Assembly: GCF_003574395.1 (NCBI RefSeq) | Contig: NZ_QMJY01000078.1 | Coordinates: 1 to 64,000 of the forward strand | Direction of reading: 5' to 3' | Length of the DNA: 64,000 nt | Source: Tabrizicola thermarum | GTDB lineage: Bacteria; Pseudomonadota; Alphaproteobacteria; Rhodobacterales; Rhodobacteraceae | Shown here: positions 46,694-56,632 of the stretch, piece by piece | How the letters are laid out: the number at the start of each line of letters is the position of its first letter | Numbering within the stretch: position 1 is the stretch's first letter | Notes under the pieces: model-generated | What the model saw: only the letters and a program-made list of their open reading frames with translations | Told to the model about the DNA's origin: nothing | Database searches by the model: none | Translations under genes and position numbers: made by a program

Positions 46694-46900
46694 ATGTTTT
46701 CCGATCCGCTGTTCATCTTCGCCGGCATTGCCTGCCTGGTCGTGCTTGGCATCCTGCTGTTCGGCATCGCCACCTTCGCCCGCGGCGGTGAGTTCAACAG
46801 GCGCAACGCCAACCGGATCATGCGCTGGCGGCTGGGCGTGCAGTTCGTGGCGGTGGTGCTGATCGTGGCCTTCGCCTGGCTGCGGGCGCGGGGGCAGTAG
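46694..46900 (+). CDS. HIG1 domain / twin-transmembrane small protein
   Basis: A 68-aa protein with two transmembrane helices (about residues 6-28 and 46-64) and the HIG1-type loop FARGGEFNRRNANRIMRWR between them. Mitochondrial HIG1 proteins assist respiratory supercomplexes; in alphaproteobacteria the role is less clear. GGGAG lies before the ATG. The adenosyltransferase gene begins 2 bases after its stop. Confidence 0.78.
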   Translation: MFSDPLFIFAGIACLVVLGILLFGIATFARGGEFNRRNANRIMRWRLGVQFVAVVLIVAFAWLRARGQ

Positions 46901-46902
46901 GC

Positions 46903-47475
46903 ATGGTCGTCCTGTCCAAGATCTACACCAAGACCGGCGATGCCGGGGAAACCGCCTTGGGCAATGGCGCGCGGGTCGCCAAGCACTCGCTGCGGGTCAG
47001 CGCCTACGGCACCGTGGACGAAACCAACGCAACCGTCGGCCTCGCGCGGCTCCACGCGACCGGAGAGATGGCCGAGGCCCTGACGCGCATCTCGAACGAC
47101 CTGTTCGACCTTGGCGCCGACCTCTGCACCCCCGACCGGCATCTGGACGCCACGCTGTCCTACACGCCGCTGCGGATGATCGAGGGGCAGGTGACGCGGC
47201 TTGAACGCGAAATCGACGCGATGAACGACCGCCTCACGCCCTTGCGGTCTTTCATCCTGCCGGGCGGCTCGGTGCTGGCGGCGCAGTTGCATCTCTGCCG
47301 CACCGTCTGCCGCCGGGCCGAACGGCTGGTGGTGGAACTTGCCACGATGGAGGATGTGAACCCCGAGGCGGTGCGCTACCTCAATCGCCTGTCCGACTGG
47401 TTCTTCGTCGCAGGCCGGATCGCCAACAACGACGGCAAGGATGACGTGCTGTGGGTCCCCGGTCTGACGCGCTGA
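46903..47475 (+). CDS. Cob(I)yrinic acid a,c-diamide adenosyltransferase, PduO type
   Basis: Makes adenosylcobalamin from cob(I)alamin and ATP. It has the N-terminal [20 protein letters not shown]-binding motif, then [13 protein letters not shown], and the C-terminal [12 protein letters not shown] signature of PduO-type enzymes. The 190 aa are complete. Adenosylcobalamin is needed by the methylmalonyl-CoA and ethylmalonyl-CoA mutases, which fits the neighbouring ETF, Hbd and Mcd genes. Confidence 0.92.
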   Translation: MVVLSKIYTKTGDAGETALGNGARVAKHSLRVSAYGTVDETNATVGLARLHATGEMAEALTRISNDLFDLGADLCTPDRHLDATLSYTPLRMIEGQVTRLEREIDAMNDRLTPLRSFILPGGSVLAAQLHLCRTVCRRAERLVVELATMEDVNPEAVRYLNRLSDWFFVAGRIANNDGKDDVLWVPGLTR

Positions 47476-47623
47476 CAGTCTGATCGCCTCGCACGATCAA
47501 AACGCGGCGTCGCGTCGCGCTTACCTGTCGTATTTGGTCTGTTCCGACCGCCCCCGTTCCGGTAACAGGCGGGGCGAGAGCTTGTGCGGCCTCGCGCCGC
47601 GGTGGATGAGGAGGTTGCGGCCC

Positions 47624-48385
47624 ATGAAGGTTCTGGTCCCGGTCAAGCGGGTGATCGACTACAACGTGAAGGTGCGGGTGAAGGCGGACGGGTCGGGGGT
47701 TGACCTCGCCAACGTCAAGATGAGCATGAACCCCTTCGACGAGATCGCGGTCGAGGAAGCCATCCGCCTGAAGGAAAAGGGCGTCGCGACCGAGGTCGTC
47801 GTCGTCTCGATCGGCGTGAAGCAGGCGCAGGAGACGCTGCGCAACGCGCTGGCCATGGGCGCGGACCGCGCGATCCTGATCGAGGCCACCGACAACGTGC
47901 ATGTGGACATCGAGCCGCTGGCCGTCGCCAAACTCCTTGCCGCCGTGGTCAGGGAAGAGGCTCCGGGCCTCGTCCTCTGCGGCAAGCAGGCGATCGACAA
48001 CGACATGAACGCCACGGGCCAGATGCTGGCCGCGCTTCTGGGCTGGAGCCAGGCCACCTTCGCCTCGGAAATCGCCATCGAAGGCGACCATGCCAAGGTG
48101 ACGCGCGAGGTGGATGGCGGGTTGCAGACGATTTCCGTCAAGCTGCCCTCGATCATCACCGTCGATCTGCGGCTGAACGAGCCGCGCTATGCCAGCCTGC
48201 CGAACATCATGAAGGCCAAGGCCAAGCCGCTGGCCACCAAGACCCCCGCCGACTATGGCGTGGACGTCTCGCCGCGCCTGACGGTGGTCAAGACCGTGGA
48301 ACCGGCGGGCCGCAAGGCGGGGGTGAAGGTCGGCTCGGTCGATGAACTGATCCGGAAACTGAAAGACGAAGCGGGGGTGATCTGA
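47624..48385 (+). CDS. etfB: Electron transfer flavoprotein subunit beta
   Basis: Subunit of the ETF heterodimer that collects electrons from acyl-CoA dehydrogenases and passes them to ETF-ubiquinone oxidoreductase. 253 aa, starting [16 protein letters not shown]. The beta-subunit signature ([20 protein letters not shown]) is present near residue 180. GAGGAGG at 47608-47614 fixes the ATG at 47624. etfA starts 1 base after its stop. Confidence 0.96.
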   Translation: MKVLVPVKRVIDYNVKVRVKADGSGVDLANVKMSMNPFDEIAVEEAIRLKEKGVATEVVVVSIGVKQAQETLRNALAMGADRAILIEATDNVHVDIEPLAVAKLLAAVVREEAPGLVLCGKQAIDNDMNATGQMLAALLGWSQATFASEIAIEGDHAKVTREVDGGLQTISVKLPSIITVDLRLNEPRYASLPNIMKAKAKPLATKTPADYGVDVSPRLTVVKTVEPAGRKAGVKVGSVDELIRKLKDEAGVI

Positions 48386-48386
48386 G

Positions 48387-49313
48387 ATGGCCGTTCTTCT
48401 TCTTGCCGATGTTGTCGACGGGAAACTGGCGACCGACCAGGTCGCCAAGGCGCTGACCGCCGTGAAATCGCTGGGCCCGGTGACGGTGCTGGTCGCCGGT
48501 CCCGACGCCGGCGCCGCTGCGGCCGAGGCCGCGACGCTGGACGGCGTGGCCAAGGTGCTTCTGGCCGAGGATGCGGCCTATGCCCATGGTCTGGCCGAAC
48601 CCACCGCCGCGTTGATCGTGTCGCTTTCGGGCGACTACGAGCACATCGCCGCCGCCTCGGGCGCGCTGGCAAAGTCGGTCCTGCCGCGCGTGGCGGCCCT
48701 TCTCGACGTGATGGTGATCTCGGAAGTCCTCGCCGTGCATGACGCCGCGACATTCGACCGGCCGATCTATGCCGGCAACGCGATCCAGACGGTCAAGACT
48801 TCGGATGCGAAGAAGGTCCTGACGATCCGCACCGCGACCTTCGACGCGGCGGGCAAGGGCGGCAACGCGCCGGTCGAGAAGGTTTCGGCCAACGTGGACG
48901 GCAGCCTCTCGGCCTGGGTCGAGGACAAGGTGGCCTCCTCCGACCGGCCCGAGCTGACCAGCGCGGGCATCGTCGTCTCGGGCGGGCGCGGCGTGGGCAG
49001 CCAGGCCGACTTCGCGCTGATCGAAAAGCTGGCCGACAAGCTGAACGCCGCCGTGGGCGCCAGCCGCGCGGCGGTTGACTCGGGCTATGCGCCGAACGAC
49101 TGGCAGGTCGGCCAGACCGGCAAGGTCGTGGCGCCGGATCTCTACGTCGCAGTCGGCATCTCGGGCGCGATCCAGCATCTGGCAGGGATGAAGGATTCGA
49201 AAGTCATCGTCGCGATCAACAAGGACGAAGAGGCGCCGATCTTCCAGGTCGCCGATTACGGGCTGGTGGCCGACCTGTTCCAGGCCGTGCCGGAGATGAT
49301 CGAGAAGCTGTAA
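48387..49313 (+). CDS. etfA: Electron transfer flavoprotein subunit alpha
   Basis: FAD-binding partner of EtfB, 308 aa. The C-terminal FAD domain has [25 protein letters not shown], the [21 protein letters not shown] signature and the final [10 protein letters not shown]. Co-translated with etfB. A hairpin terminator follows in the gap to a convergent gene. Confidence 0.96.
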   Translation: MAVLLLADVVDGKLATDQVAKALTAVKSLGPVTVLVAGPDAGAAAAEAATLDGVAKVLLAEDAAYAHGLAEPTAALIVSLSGDYEHIAAASGALAKSVLPRVAALLDVMVISEVLAVHDAATFDRPIYAGNAIQTVKTSDAKKVLTIRTATFDAAGKGGNAPVEKVSANVDGSLSAWVEDKVASSDRPELTSAGIVVSGGRGVGSQADFALIEKLADKLNAAVGASRAAVDSGYAPNDWQVGQTGKVVAPDLYVAVGISGAIQHLAGMKDSKVIVAINKDEEAPIFQVADYGLVADLFQAVPEMIEKL

Positions 49314-49318
49314 GGCAA

Positions 49319-49338
49319 GGTGGGCAGTATTGCCCACC
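49319..49338. terminator. Hairpin between convergent etfA and the DUF6473-like gene
   Basis: GGTGGGCA at 49319-49326 pairs perfectly with TGCCCACC at 49331-49338 around GTAT and is followed by CTAC. It fills the 36-base gap between the two convergent genes and shares its GTAGGG-type flank with the hairpins near 22010 and 51250. Confidence 0.7.
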
Positions 49339-49349
49339 CTACGAGGGGG

Positions 49350-50204
49350 TCACCGCCGGGTGGCCCCCTTTGCCTTGGCGACCAGCCGCCCGATTTCCGG
49401 CGCAAGCCGCTCTGCCGCCTCGGCATGGACGGCAGCCCCCGGCAGCGCGCGGGCCTGCTCTACCTCGGTCGGCGGAAAAAGCATCCCCGCCGCACCTTCG
49501 GTCAGCGCGGCGGGTGAGGCCACGATCTCGACCAGGCGCGTCGCCATGCCCTGCACCGCCGCCAGCATCCGCCTGTCGACCAGCGAAGGGCCGAACCCGG
49601 CCTCGGGCCCGGTCGCAGAAGGCGGCGGCGGGGTCTCGGACAGCCAGACCAGCACCCGCGACCCCGGCAGCTGCGCCAGAAGGCTGCGCATCCGGTCGAC
49701 CCAGTTGTCCTGAAGCACCCGCAGCACCGTGGCAAAGCGCAGCGGATCGGCGCGGCGCAGGGCCGTCAGCAGGTGCCGGGTGAAATGGATCTCGGTGAAG
49801 TCGACCTGCGGATACAGCGCCCGCAGCGCCGGGGTTGCGGCCAGGAACCGGTCATTCCGTCGGGCATGAACGCTGTAAAGCGGATTGCTCATCCCTTCGG
49901 CCCCGGTGATCTGGACCACGGCCACCGCCGCGCCTGCGGCAATCTCCAGCGTGGCCGGATCGCCCAGATACAGGTCCGGCCCCGCATTCTGCGCGGCAAG
50001 ATTGACCACCGGACAGTCCAGCGCCCGCTCCAGCAGCGCGGGCCAGGGCTGGGCCACATATCTGCCGAAGCTGGCCGACCCGCCCAGCACCGCGACGTAA
50101 GGACGCGACAGCTCGCGCTGCGGCCCCCGGAACACCGCCCGGGACGCGCCATAGCGACACGGAAAATAGTCAAGCGCCCCCGCGCCCGCATCATGATGCA
50201 TCAT
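49350..50204 (-). CDS. DUF6473-like, SGNH-hydrolase-like protein
   Basis: A 284-aa protein. It has an SGNH-like beginning: [22 protein letters not shown] with a Ser in the GGSASFG turn, then [15 protein letters not shown] with an Asn/Gly block. I associate this pattern, less certainly, with the DUF6473 family of Rhodobacteraceae. No signal peptide is visible, so it is probably cytoplasmic. The substrate, if it is an enzyme, is unknown. It is divergent from the 3-hydroxybutyryl-CoA dehydrogenase gene. Confidence 0.6.
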   Translation of the reverse strand: MMHHDAGAGALDYFPCRYGASRAVFRGPQRELSRPYVAVLGGSASFGRYVAQPWPALLERALDCPVVNLAAQNAGPDLYLGDPATLEIAAGAAVAVVQITGAEGMSNPLYSVHARRNDRFLAATPALRALYPQVDFTEIHFTRHLLTALRRADPLRFATVLRVLQDNWVDRMRSLLAQLPGSRVLVWLSETPPPPSATGPEAGFGPSLVDRRMLAAVQGMATRLVEIVASPAALTEGAAGMLFPPTEVEQARALPGAAVHAEAAERLAPEIGRLVAKAKGATRR

Positions 50205-50364
50205 CCCACCACCCGATTGCAGTCACCCGTCGCAATCTGTGGCCGAGAGTGGTTGCCGAATGGCTAAAATCGGGCGGTTGTCTAAAAGGCCCGGCATTTT
50301 GCCCGTCCTTGCGCGGGCCGGATCGCCCGGGCATAACCGGGGGCGACAGATGGAGGTTCGGGCA

Positions 50365-51240
50365 ATGGAGATCAGGCTGGTGGGCGTCGTGGGCGCCGGG
50401 CAGATGGGCAATGGCATCGCCCATGTCTTCGCTCTGGCGGGATACGATGTGCTGATGACCGACATCTCGGAGGAAAGCCTGCAAAAGGCGCTGGCCACCA
50501 TCGAGAGGAACCTCGACCGCCAGGTCGCGCGCGGCAAGGTCCTGCCCGCCGACAAGCGCGCGGCGATGGAGCGGATCCGGACCACGCTGAAACTGGCGGA
50601 CCTTGGCCAGTGCGACCTCATCATCGAGGCCGCAACCGAACGCGAGACGGTGAAGCAGGCGATCTTCGAGGATCTGATCCCGCATCTGAAGCCGACGACG
50701 ATCCTGACCTCGAACACCTCGTCGATCTCGATCACCCGGCTGGCCAGCCGCACCGACCGGCCGGAAAAGTTCATGGGCTTCCACTTCATGAACCCGGTGC
50801 CGGTGATGCAGCTGGTCGAACTGATCCGCGGCATCGCGACCGATCAGGAGACCTGGGAGACGCTGCACGAGGTGGTCCGCAAGCTGGGCAAGACCGCCTC
50901 CAGCTCCGAGGATTTCCCGGGCTTCATCGTCAACCGCATCCTGATGCCGATGATCAACGAGGCGGTCTATACCCTTTACGAAGGCGTGGGCAACGTGAAG
51001 TCGATCGACGAGTCGATGAAGCTGGGCGCCAACCACCCGATGGGCCCCTTGGAACTGGCGGATTTCATCGGGCTCGACACCTGCCTGTCGATCATGAACG
51101 TGCTGCACGAGGGGCTGGCGGATACCAAATACCGGCCCTGTCCCCTGCTGACGAAATATGTCGAGGCGGGGTGGCTGGGCCGCAAGACGCAGCGGGGGTT
51201 CTACGACTACCGGGGCGAAGTGCCGGTGCCGACACGGTAG
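50365..51240 (+). CDS. hbd: 3-hydroxybutyryl-CoA dehydrogenase
   Basis: NAD(P)-dependent oxidation of 3-hydroxybutyryl-CoA to acetoacetyl-CoA, or the reverse. The Rossmann motif VGVVGAGQMGNGIA is at the N-terminus, the catalytic His is in MGFHFMNPVPVMQLVE, and PGFIVNRILMPMINEA opens the C-terminal domain with LGANHPMGPLELADFIGLD. At 291 aa it has family length. The ATG at 50365 is set by GGAGG at 50352-50356. Its TAG stop lies inside an inverted repeat shared with the next gene. Confidence 0.94.
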   Translation: MEIRLVGVVGAGQMGNGIAHVFALAGYDVLMTDISEESLQKALATIERNLDRQVARGKVLPADKRAAMERIRTTLKLADLGQCDLIIEAATERETVKQAIFEDLIPHLKPTTILTSNTSSISITRLASRTDRPEKFMGFHFMNPVPVMQLVELIRGIATDQETWETLHEVVRKLGKTASSSEDFPGFIVNRILMPMINEAVYTLYEGVGNVKSIDESMKLGANHPMGPLELADFIGLDTCLSIMNVLHEGLADTKYRPCPLLTKYVEAGWLGRKTQRGFYDYRGEVPVPTR

Positions 51241-51268
51241 GGCAATGGCGTGCCGTCGCGCGCCCTAC
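51237..51268. terminator. Inverted repeat that supplies both convergent stop codons
   Basis: GTAGGGC at 51237-51243 pairs with GCCCTAC at 51262-51268. The TAG in the left arm is the hbd stop. The CTA in the right arm is the TAG stop of the acyltransferase gene on the other strand. Confidence 0.65.
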
Positions 51269-52149
51269 GCGCGGTCCTTCAACGCCAGCGTATGCTCACG
51301 CAGCCAGGCCAGGAACCCGCGCGGGTTCCCCTCCCACTTCTTCAGCTCCTCCGCCGGGATCGGCGCGCCGATGACGGGCCGCGTGGGCTTGAAGAGGCAC
51401 CGCTTGATCTCATACAGCAGCAACCCCTGCCGCAGCGTGTCGGAAATCTGGTTGGCGATCTGAAAGAGCCGGCTGTTCTGGCCGGGGAAGTAGATCGGCA
51501 GGATCGTGGCCCCGGTGGACTTGACGATCTTGTGGGTGAAGACGTTCCACTCGCCCTCCACCGCCGGGCCCCACCAGCCTTCCGACATCGCGACCTTGCC
51601 GGCCGGGAACAGGATGATGGCCCCCCCGGCCTTCAGATGCGCCAGCGTCTGTTCCCGCATCTGCAGGCCCAGCTCGCGGGCGTTGTCCTCGTGCGGGAAG
51701 GGGACGGGGATCATGAACTCCTCGACCTCGGGGATCCCGGTCAGCAGGCTGCGGGTCAGGATCTTGAAGTCCGACCGCACGCGGTTGACCATCTCGGCCA
51801 GCACCATGCCATCCACCAGCCCCGAGGGGTGGTTCGACACCACGACCAGCGGGCCGGTCGGCGGGATCAGCGCGATCTCTTCGGGCGGGGTCTGGATCGT
51901 GATCCCCATGTGCCGGATCGCCTTGGGCCAGAAGGGCGAGCCGAAGGGCGCGCCGGACTTCTCGAACTTGCGGATCAGGCGCAGAAGCTGAACCTTGGCG
52001 GTCAGCCATTCGATCGCACGGATGGTTCCGGCCTTGAACGGGTTCTTGAACGTGCCCGCATAGGACAGCCGCCGCATGTCATACTGGCGGTCACCCCGAC
52101 CGGCCGCAGACACGGGCGTCTCGGTGGCGATCTGGCTCTGTTCTGTCAC
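51265..52149 (-). CDS. Lysophospholipid/lyso-aminolipid acyltransferase family protein
   Basis: PlsC-type membrane-associated acyltransferase of 294 aa. The catalytic His/Asp motif reads VSNHPSGLVDG, with the second block GGAIILFPAGKVA and a later GATILPIYFPG. A long polar N-terminus precedes it. It could acylate lysophosphatidic acid or a lyso-ornithine/glutamine lipid as in Rhodobacteraceae aminolipid synthesis; sequence reading does not decide. It is convergent with hbd. Confidence 0.8.
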   Translation of the reverse strand: MTEQSQIATETPVSAAGRGDRQYDMRRLSYAGTFKNPFKAGTIRAIEWLTAKVQLLRLIRKFEKSGAPFGSPFWPKAIRHMGITIQTPPEEIALIPPTGPLVVVSNHPSGLVDGMVLAEMVNRVRSDFKILTRSLLTGIPEVEEFMIPVPFPHEDNARELGLQMREQTLAHLKAGGAIILFPAGKVAMSEGWWGPAVEGEWNVFTHKIVKSTGATILPIYFPGQNSRLFQIANQISDTLRQGLLLYEIKRCLFKPTRPVIGAPIPAEELKKWEGNPRGFLAWLREHTLALKDRA

Positions 52150-52196
52150 TAAGCGGCTTTCCCCGGCATTGCCCGGAACGAGTCAGGGCATCCGCC

Positions 52197-52466
52197 TCAA
52201 TAATCCTCTCCGAACCGCGCCGCAACAAGCGCCTCCAGAGCATCGGCGAGTTTCTCCGCCTCATCGCCCGAGCAGGTCACGTCGATCGAGGTTCCGCGCG
52301 ATGCGCCCAGCATCAGCAGGCCCATGATCGAATCGCCCGAAACCTCCATCCCGTCCTTCGACACCGTGGCCCGGGCGTCATGCGCCTCGACCACTTCGAC
52401 GAACTTGGCACTGGCGCGGGCGTGCAGGCCCTTTTCGTTGACGATCCGCAAGGTACGACTGGTCAT
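52197..52466 (-). CDS. ptsH: Phosphocarrier protein HPr
   Basis: Small phosphotransferase carrier, 89 aa. The active His15 lies in KGLHARASAKF and the regulatory Ser46 in SGDSIMGLLML, so both the EI-dependent and the HprK-dependent phosphorylation sites are present. There is no EI or sugar permease nearby; in alphaproteobacteria this set forms a regulatory PTS rather than a sugar transporter. EIIA lies just upstream. Confidence 0.95.
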   Translation of the reverse strand: MTSRTLRIVNEKGLHARASAKFVEVVEAHDARATVSKDGMEVSGDSIMGLLMLGASRGTSIDVTCSGDEAEKLADALEALVAARFGEDY

Positions 52467-52475
52467 CTTGGTCCC

Positions 52476-52871
52476 TCAGGCCCCGCTGCCGAGGTCCAGG
52501 CTGTTGATATACTTGCGGCCTGCATCCAGTGCGGCCGCCACAGCCTCAGGAACACCAAGGTCGCGCGACTTGGCAAGCTTGATAAGCATCGGCAGGTTCG
52601 CGCCATACAGAATCCGGCGGCCACTGGCCGCACAGGCCGGCAGCGACAGGTTGGACGGCGACCCGCCGAACATGTCCGTCACCAGGATCACGCCCTGGCC
52701 CTGATCGACGGCATCGGCGGCTGCGCAGATTTCCGCCTGCTTGGCGCTGCGGTCATGGTCGTCCTCGATGGAAATCGCCCGGACCCCGTCCTGGCGGCCC
52801 ACGACATGCTCCACCGCCGAGAGGTATTCCCGCGCCAGTCCGCCATGCGCCACGATCACGATACCGATCAC
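52476..52871 (-). CDS. PTS EIIA component, mannose/fructose family (EIIA-Man type)
   Basis: A 131-aa single-domain EIIA. The phosphorylated His9 lies in [11 protein letters not shown], and [13 protein letters not shown] is the second conserved block. No EIIB/IIC/IID components are in the window, so it is a regulatory domain accepting phosphate from HPr. It starts with GTG overlapping the rapZ stop (GTGA) and is 9 bases from ptsH. Confidence 0.92.
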   Translation of the reverse strand: MIGIVIVAHGGLAREYLSAVEHVVGRQDGVRAISIEDDHDRSAKQAEICAAADAVDQGQGVILVTDMFGGSPSNLSLPACAASGRRILYGANLPMLIKLAKSRDLGVPEAVAAALDAGRKYINSLDLGSGA

Positions 52872-53803
52872 GCGTGTGATACCTTCATTGCGTCCGGCTG
52901 CCCCGCGGCGGCCTTGCGTTCAAGTTCCCGGTGTCGTTTTGACACCGGCCAGCCGCCTTCCGCAAGCGCGGAACCGACCATTTCCGCCATGGCAACCGAC
53001 CGATGTTGCCCTCCGGTACAGCCGAACCCGATGGCAAGATGCGCCTTGCCCTCGTCCAGATGGGCCGGAAGAAGAAACAGCAAGAGTTCGCTCACCTTCT
53101 GGAAGAATTCGGCAAAGCGCGGGTCGGCGCGAACAAAGGCTTCGACCGCCGGATCGCGGCCATCCAGCGGGCGCAGCGCCGGTTGCCAATGGGGATTCGC
53201 CAGGAACCGGCAATCGAAGATCATGTCCATCCCGCGCGGCACCCCGCGCTTGTAGCTGAAGGACTGCACCGAGACCGACAGCCGCCCCGCCGTCCCCGCA
53301 TCGAAGCGGCGGGTGATCTCGGCCTTCAGGTCGTGCTGGGTCAGTTCGGTCGTGTCGATAAGGTGGTCGGCCCGCACCCGGATCGGCGTCAGCAGGTCGA
53401 TCTCCCGCTCCACCCCCTGGGCCGGGGTCTCGTCCGGGGCCAGCGGATGGCGGCGGCGGGTTTCGGAAAACCGCTGGATCAGCACCGAGGGCGCACAGTC
53501 CAGATACAGCACCTCAAGCCCCACCTTGGGGTCGCGGGTCAGCTTGTCGATCAGCTCGATCAGCGCGGTCGCGTTGAAATCGCGGTTGCGCACGTCCAGC
53601 CCCAGCGCGATGGGACGGCCCAGCGGCGGCCCCTCGACCAGACGCGGGACCAGCGACAGCGGGATGTTGTCGATCCCCTCATAGCCCATGTCCTCCAGCA
53701 CACGGATAGCCGTCGTCCGCCCGGCACCCGAAGGGCCGGTCACGAAGACAAGGTGATGATCCATCGAAAGGTCGGGCATAGGGTCGGGTTCCGAGGCTGT
53801 CAT
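52868..53803 (-). CDS. rapZ: RNase adapter / nucleotide-binding protein RapZ
   Basis: P-loop protein of 311 aa. The Walker A is [22 protein letters not shown] at about residues 21-42, with Arg29 where Lys is usual. The C-terminal domain has [14 protein letters not shown]. In E. coli RapZ targets small RNAs controlling glmS; in alphaproteobacteria it is coupled to the PTS genes. It overlaps hprK upstream (ATGA) and the EIIA gene downstream (GTGA). Role here is inferred from family. Confidence 0.92.
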   Translation of the reverse strand: MTASEPDPMPDLSMDHHLVFVTGPSGAGRTTAIRVLEDMGYEGIDNIPLSLVPRLVEGPPLGRPIALGLDVRNRDFNATALIELIDKLTRDPKVGLEVLYLDCAPSVLIQRFSETRRRHPLAPDETPAQGVEREIDLLTPIRVRADHLIDTTELTQHDLKAEITRRFDAGTAGRLSVSVQSFSYKRGVPRGMDMIFDCRFLANPHWQPALRPLDGRDPAVEAFVRADPRFAEFFQKVSELLLFLLPAHLDEGKAHLAIGFGCTGGQHRSVAMAEMVGSALAEGGWPVSKRHRELERKAAAGQPDAMKVSHA

Positions 53804-54228
53804 GCCTCACGTCCATGGCGAAGATAAAGCATCAGCGCGTCTGGAAAATGGTCATTCTGCACTTGCAGCACAAGGGCGACGGGAACTCCCGCAATCGTGA
53901 CCGTGCGGCGCGGCGGCAGGCGCTCGGTCTCCGGCTGGCCCAGATCGGCCACCAGGCCGATGTCGGCTGACCGCACGGACGGCACGCGCAGAAGCCCCAC
54001 GCCCCGCGCCTCGATCACGCCTGTCAGATCCGGGTTCGGACAGCTGGCCCGCAGATGCCCGGCGTCGGCCATCACCCGGGTCCGGTCGTCCGACACCAGC
54101 GCCGCGCCCAGCGCGATCAGCCGCAGCGCCAGCGACGATTTCCCCGCCCCCGAAGGCCCAAGGATCAAGAGCCCCCGGGTCTCGACCGCCACGCAGGTTG
54201 CGTGCAGGGTGATGCTGTCCGTGGTCAC
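53800..54228 (-). CDS. hprK: HPr kinase/phosphorylase, short alphaproteobacterial form
   Basis: Phosphorylates or dephosphorylates HPr at Ser46. Only the C-terminal catalytic domain is present (142 aa, against about 310 in Gram-positives), normal for this class. The P-loop [13 protein letters not shown] is at residues 22-34 and the signature [13 protein letters not shown] near residue 70. The GTG start overlaps the chvG stop as GTGA, and its own stop overlaps rapZ, so it is tightly coupled to both. Confidence 0.92.
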   Translation of the reverse strand: MTTDSITLHATCVAVETRGLLILGPSGAGKSSLALRLIALGAALVSDDRTRVMADAGHLRASCPNPDLTGVIEARGVGLLRVPSVRSADIGLVADLGQPETERLPPRRTVTIAGVPVALVLQVQNDHFPDALMLYLRHGREA

Positions 54229-55919
54229 ACCGGCAGACCGACGACGAACCGCGCGCCCAGCGGGTCCGAGGTCGGGTCGGCGGCAGTGGGGCGGATGTTC
54301 TCGGCCCAGATCACCCCGCCATGCGCCTCGACGATCTGCTTGGAAATCGCCAGACCAAGGCCGGAATGCTTGCCGAACTCGGATTGCGGGCGTTCGGAAT
54401 AGAACCGCTTGAACACCTTGGTCAGCGCCTGTTCCGGGATGCCCGGGCCGGTGTCTTCCACCACGATCAGCACCCGGTTCTCGCGCCTGCGCGCCCAGAC
54501 GCGGACCGCATCGCCGTCCTCGCAGAACGAAATCGCGTTGGTGACAAGGTTCACGAAGACCTGCGCCAGCCGCGCCTCCAGCCCGTGAATCACGATCGGG
54601 TCCGGCGGCAGGTCGATGATGAAATCCACCCCCTTCTCGCCCGCCTGCTGGCTCAGATACTGGCAGAGGTTGGACAGGGTCTTGAGCAGGTTGAACTCTT
54701 CCTCCTCCTCCTTCACCAGCTCCGAATCCAGCCGCGAGGCGTTCGAGATATCGCTGACCAGCCGGTCCAGACGCCGCACGTCATGCTCGATCACATCCAG
54801 CAGCTTGTCGCGGTGTTCGTCCTTCTTCACGAACCGCAAGGAGCCCACCGCCGACCGCAAGCTGGCCAGCGGGTTCTTGATCTCATGCGCGACATCCGCC
54901 GCAAACTGCTCGTTCGCGTCGATCCGGTCATACAGCGCCGAGACCATCCCCCGCATGGCCACCGACAGCCGCCCGATCTCGTCGGGGCGCGCGGCAAGGT
55001 CGGGGATGCGGACCCGGGACGGCGCCACCCGGCGCGAGTCGCGGTCGCGGCCCACTTCGGCGGCAGCGGCCAGGTCCGACAGCGGGTTCGAGATGGTCGA
55101 GGCCAGCATCACGCTGAGGCTGATCGACAGCACCACCGCCAGCAGGAACATCTGCAAGACCTGCTCGCGCTCATAGCGCACCAGCCGGTCGATCTCCTGG
55201 CTGTTCGAGGTGATCGCCACCACGCCCACAAGGTCGTTGTCGACCGTGATCGGCGTCGCCACAGTGAAATACATGCTGCCTTCGCCGTTGCGCGTGACAC
55301 GGGTCACCACCTCCCCTCCCCGCGCGCCCTCGAAGGCGGCGCGGGCATTGTCGGCCGGATCAATGGTCTCGGTCCAGTCCCGCTGTCCCTGCCGGAACAG
55401 CACCGTCACCACATTCCAGACGCGCTCCAGGAAATCGGTCACGATCGTGGGCTGATCGGGGTCGGTGACCAGCGTCCCCCTTCCCTGCCCCACGCGCGAC
55501 GCCAGAAGCTGGCCGGTCGGATCAAAGACGAAGACCTCCAGCACCGGGTCCAGCTCGATGTCCTGCAACGGGATGCGGAAATCAAAGCCGGTGCTGCCCT
55601 TGCTCAGATGCGCCTCGTAGACCGAGGCGATCAGTTCCGCCTGCCGCACCATGCCCAGCTGCCGCTGCAAGGCCAGGCTGTCGCGGAACGGGTTCATGAA
55701 CAGGACCCCCACCGCCAGAAGGACCAGCGCCATCAGGTTGAAGACGACGATCTTCCGGGCCAGGGGCGAGCGGTTGAGCCCGACGATGCTGCGCCCGCCC
55801 CGGCCTTCCTTCAGCCGCTCGACAGTGGCGTCTGGCGATACCCAGTCCTCGCCCAGCAGAACGTCACCCGACCGCTTGGGCCGGACATCATTGGGGGCGA
55901 TCCTCGGGGCCGATGACAT
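54225..55919 (-). CDS. chvG: Sensor histidine kinase ChvG (ExoS type)
   Basis: Membrane kinase of 564 aa sensing acid or envelope stress and host-like conditions in relatives. Transmembrane helices near residues 50-70 and 275-300 flank a periplasmic domain. Then come a HAMP domain, the dimerisation H-box DVAHEIKNPLASL with the phospho-His near residue 343, and a catalytic ATPase domain with NAISFCEDGD, EDTGPGIPEQAL and SGLGLAISKQI. It is paired with chvI upstream (11 bases) and coupled to hprK. Confidence 0.93.
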   Translation of the reverse strand: MSSAPRIAPNDVRPKRSGDVLLGEDWVSPDATVERLKEGRGGRSIVGLNRSPLARKIVVFNLMALVLLAVGVLFMNPFRDSLALQRQLGMVRQAELIASVYEAHLSKGSTGFDFRIPLQDIELDPVLEVFVFDPTGQLLASRVGQGRGTLVTDPDQPTIVTDFLERVWNVVTVLFRQGQRDWTETIDPADNARAAFEGARGGEVVTRVTRNGEGSMYFTVATPITVDNDLVGVVAITSNSQEIDRLVRYEREQVLQMFLLAVVLSISLSVMLASTISNPLSDLAAAAEVGRDRDSRRVAPSRVRIPDLAARPDEIGRLSVAMRGMVSALYDRIDANEQFAADVAHEIKNPLASLRSAVGSLRFVKKDEHRDKLLDVIEHDVRRLDRLVSDISNASRLDSELVKEEEEEFNLLKTLSNLCQYLSQQAGEKGVDFIIDLPPDPIVIHGLEARLAQVFVNLVTNAISFCEDGDAVRVWARRRENRVLIVVEDTGPGIPEQALTKVFKRFYSERPQSEFGKHSGLGLAISKQIVEAHGGVIWAENIRPTAADPTSDPLGARFVVGLPV

Positions 55920-55930
55920 GGCGGCGGCTG

Positions 55931-56632
55931 TTACTCTTCGTTGTAGCGGTAGCCGATACCATACAGCGTCTCGATGGCCGAAAACGTGTCATCGACTGAC
56001 CGCATCTTCTTGCGCAGCCGCTTGATGTGGCTGTCGATGGTCCTGTCGTCGACATAGACCTGATCGTCATAGGCCACGTCCATCAGCTGATCGCGGCTTT
56101 TCACGAAACCCGGCCGCTGGGCCAGCGCCTGCAACAGCAGGAACTCAGTCACCGTCAGCGCGACCTCCTTGCCCTTCCAGGTCACCGAATGGCGCAGGGG
56201 GTCCATCCGCAGGTTGCCCCGCTCCATCATCCGGGTCTCTTCGGTGGCGGCAGCCTCGCCGGTATTGATCGCCTCCTGCCGGCGCAACAGCGCGCGGATG
56301 CGTTCCACCAGCAGGCGCTGGCTGAAGGGTTTCTTCACATAATCGTCCGCGCCCATCCGCAGGCCCAGGACCTCGTCGATCTCGTCATCCTTCGAGGTCA
56401 GGAAGATCACCGGGATCGAGGTCTTCTGCCGCATCCGCTGCAACAGGTCCATCCCGTCCATGCGCGGCATCTTTATGTCCAGGACAGCCATGTCCGGCAT
56501 CCGGCGGCTGAAGGCCTCGAACGCGGACTGGCCGTCATTGTAGGTCTCGACCTCGAACCCTTCGGCTTCCAGGGTCATCGCGACCGAGGTCAGGATATTC
56601 CGGTCATCGTCGACCAGGGCGATGCGGGACAT
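55931..56632 (-). CDS. chvI: Response regulator ChvI
   Basis: OmpR-type regulator, 233 aa. The receiver domain has acidic residues at 8-10, phosphoacceptor Asp52 in [12 protein letters not shown], and the switch Lys in YVKKPFSQ. The winged-helix DNA-binding domain covers about residues 135-230 with the motif [20 protein letters not shown]. It is the first gene of the chvI-chvG-hprK-rapZ-EIIA-ptsH string and divergent from pckA. Confidence 0.94.
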   Translation of the reverse strand: MSRIALVDDDRNILTSVAMTLEAEGFEVETYNDGQSAFEAFSRRMPDMAVLDIKMPRMDGMDLLQRMRQKTSIPVIFLTSKDDEIDEVLGLRMGADDYVKKPFSQRLLVERIRALLRRQEAINTGEAAATEETRMMERGNLRMDPLRHSVTWKGKEVALTVTEFLLLQALAQRPGFVKSRDQLMDVAYDDQVYVDDRTIDSHIKRLRKKMRSVDDTFSAIETLYGIGYRYNEE

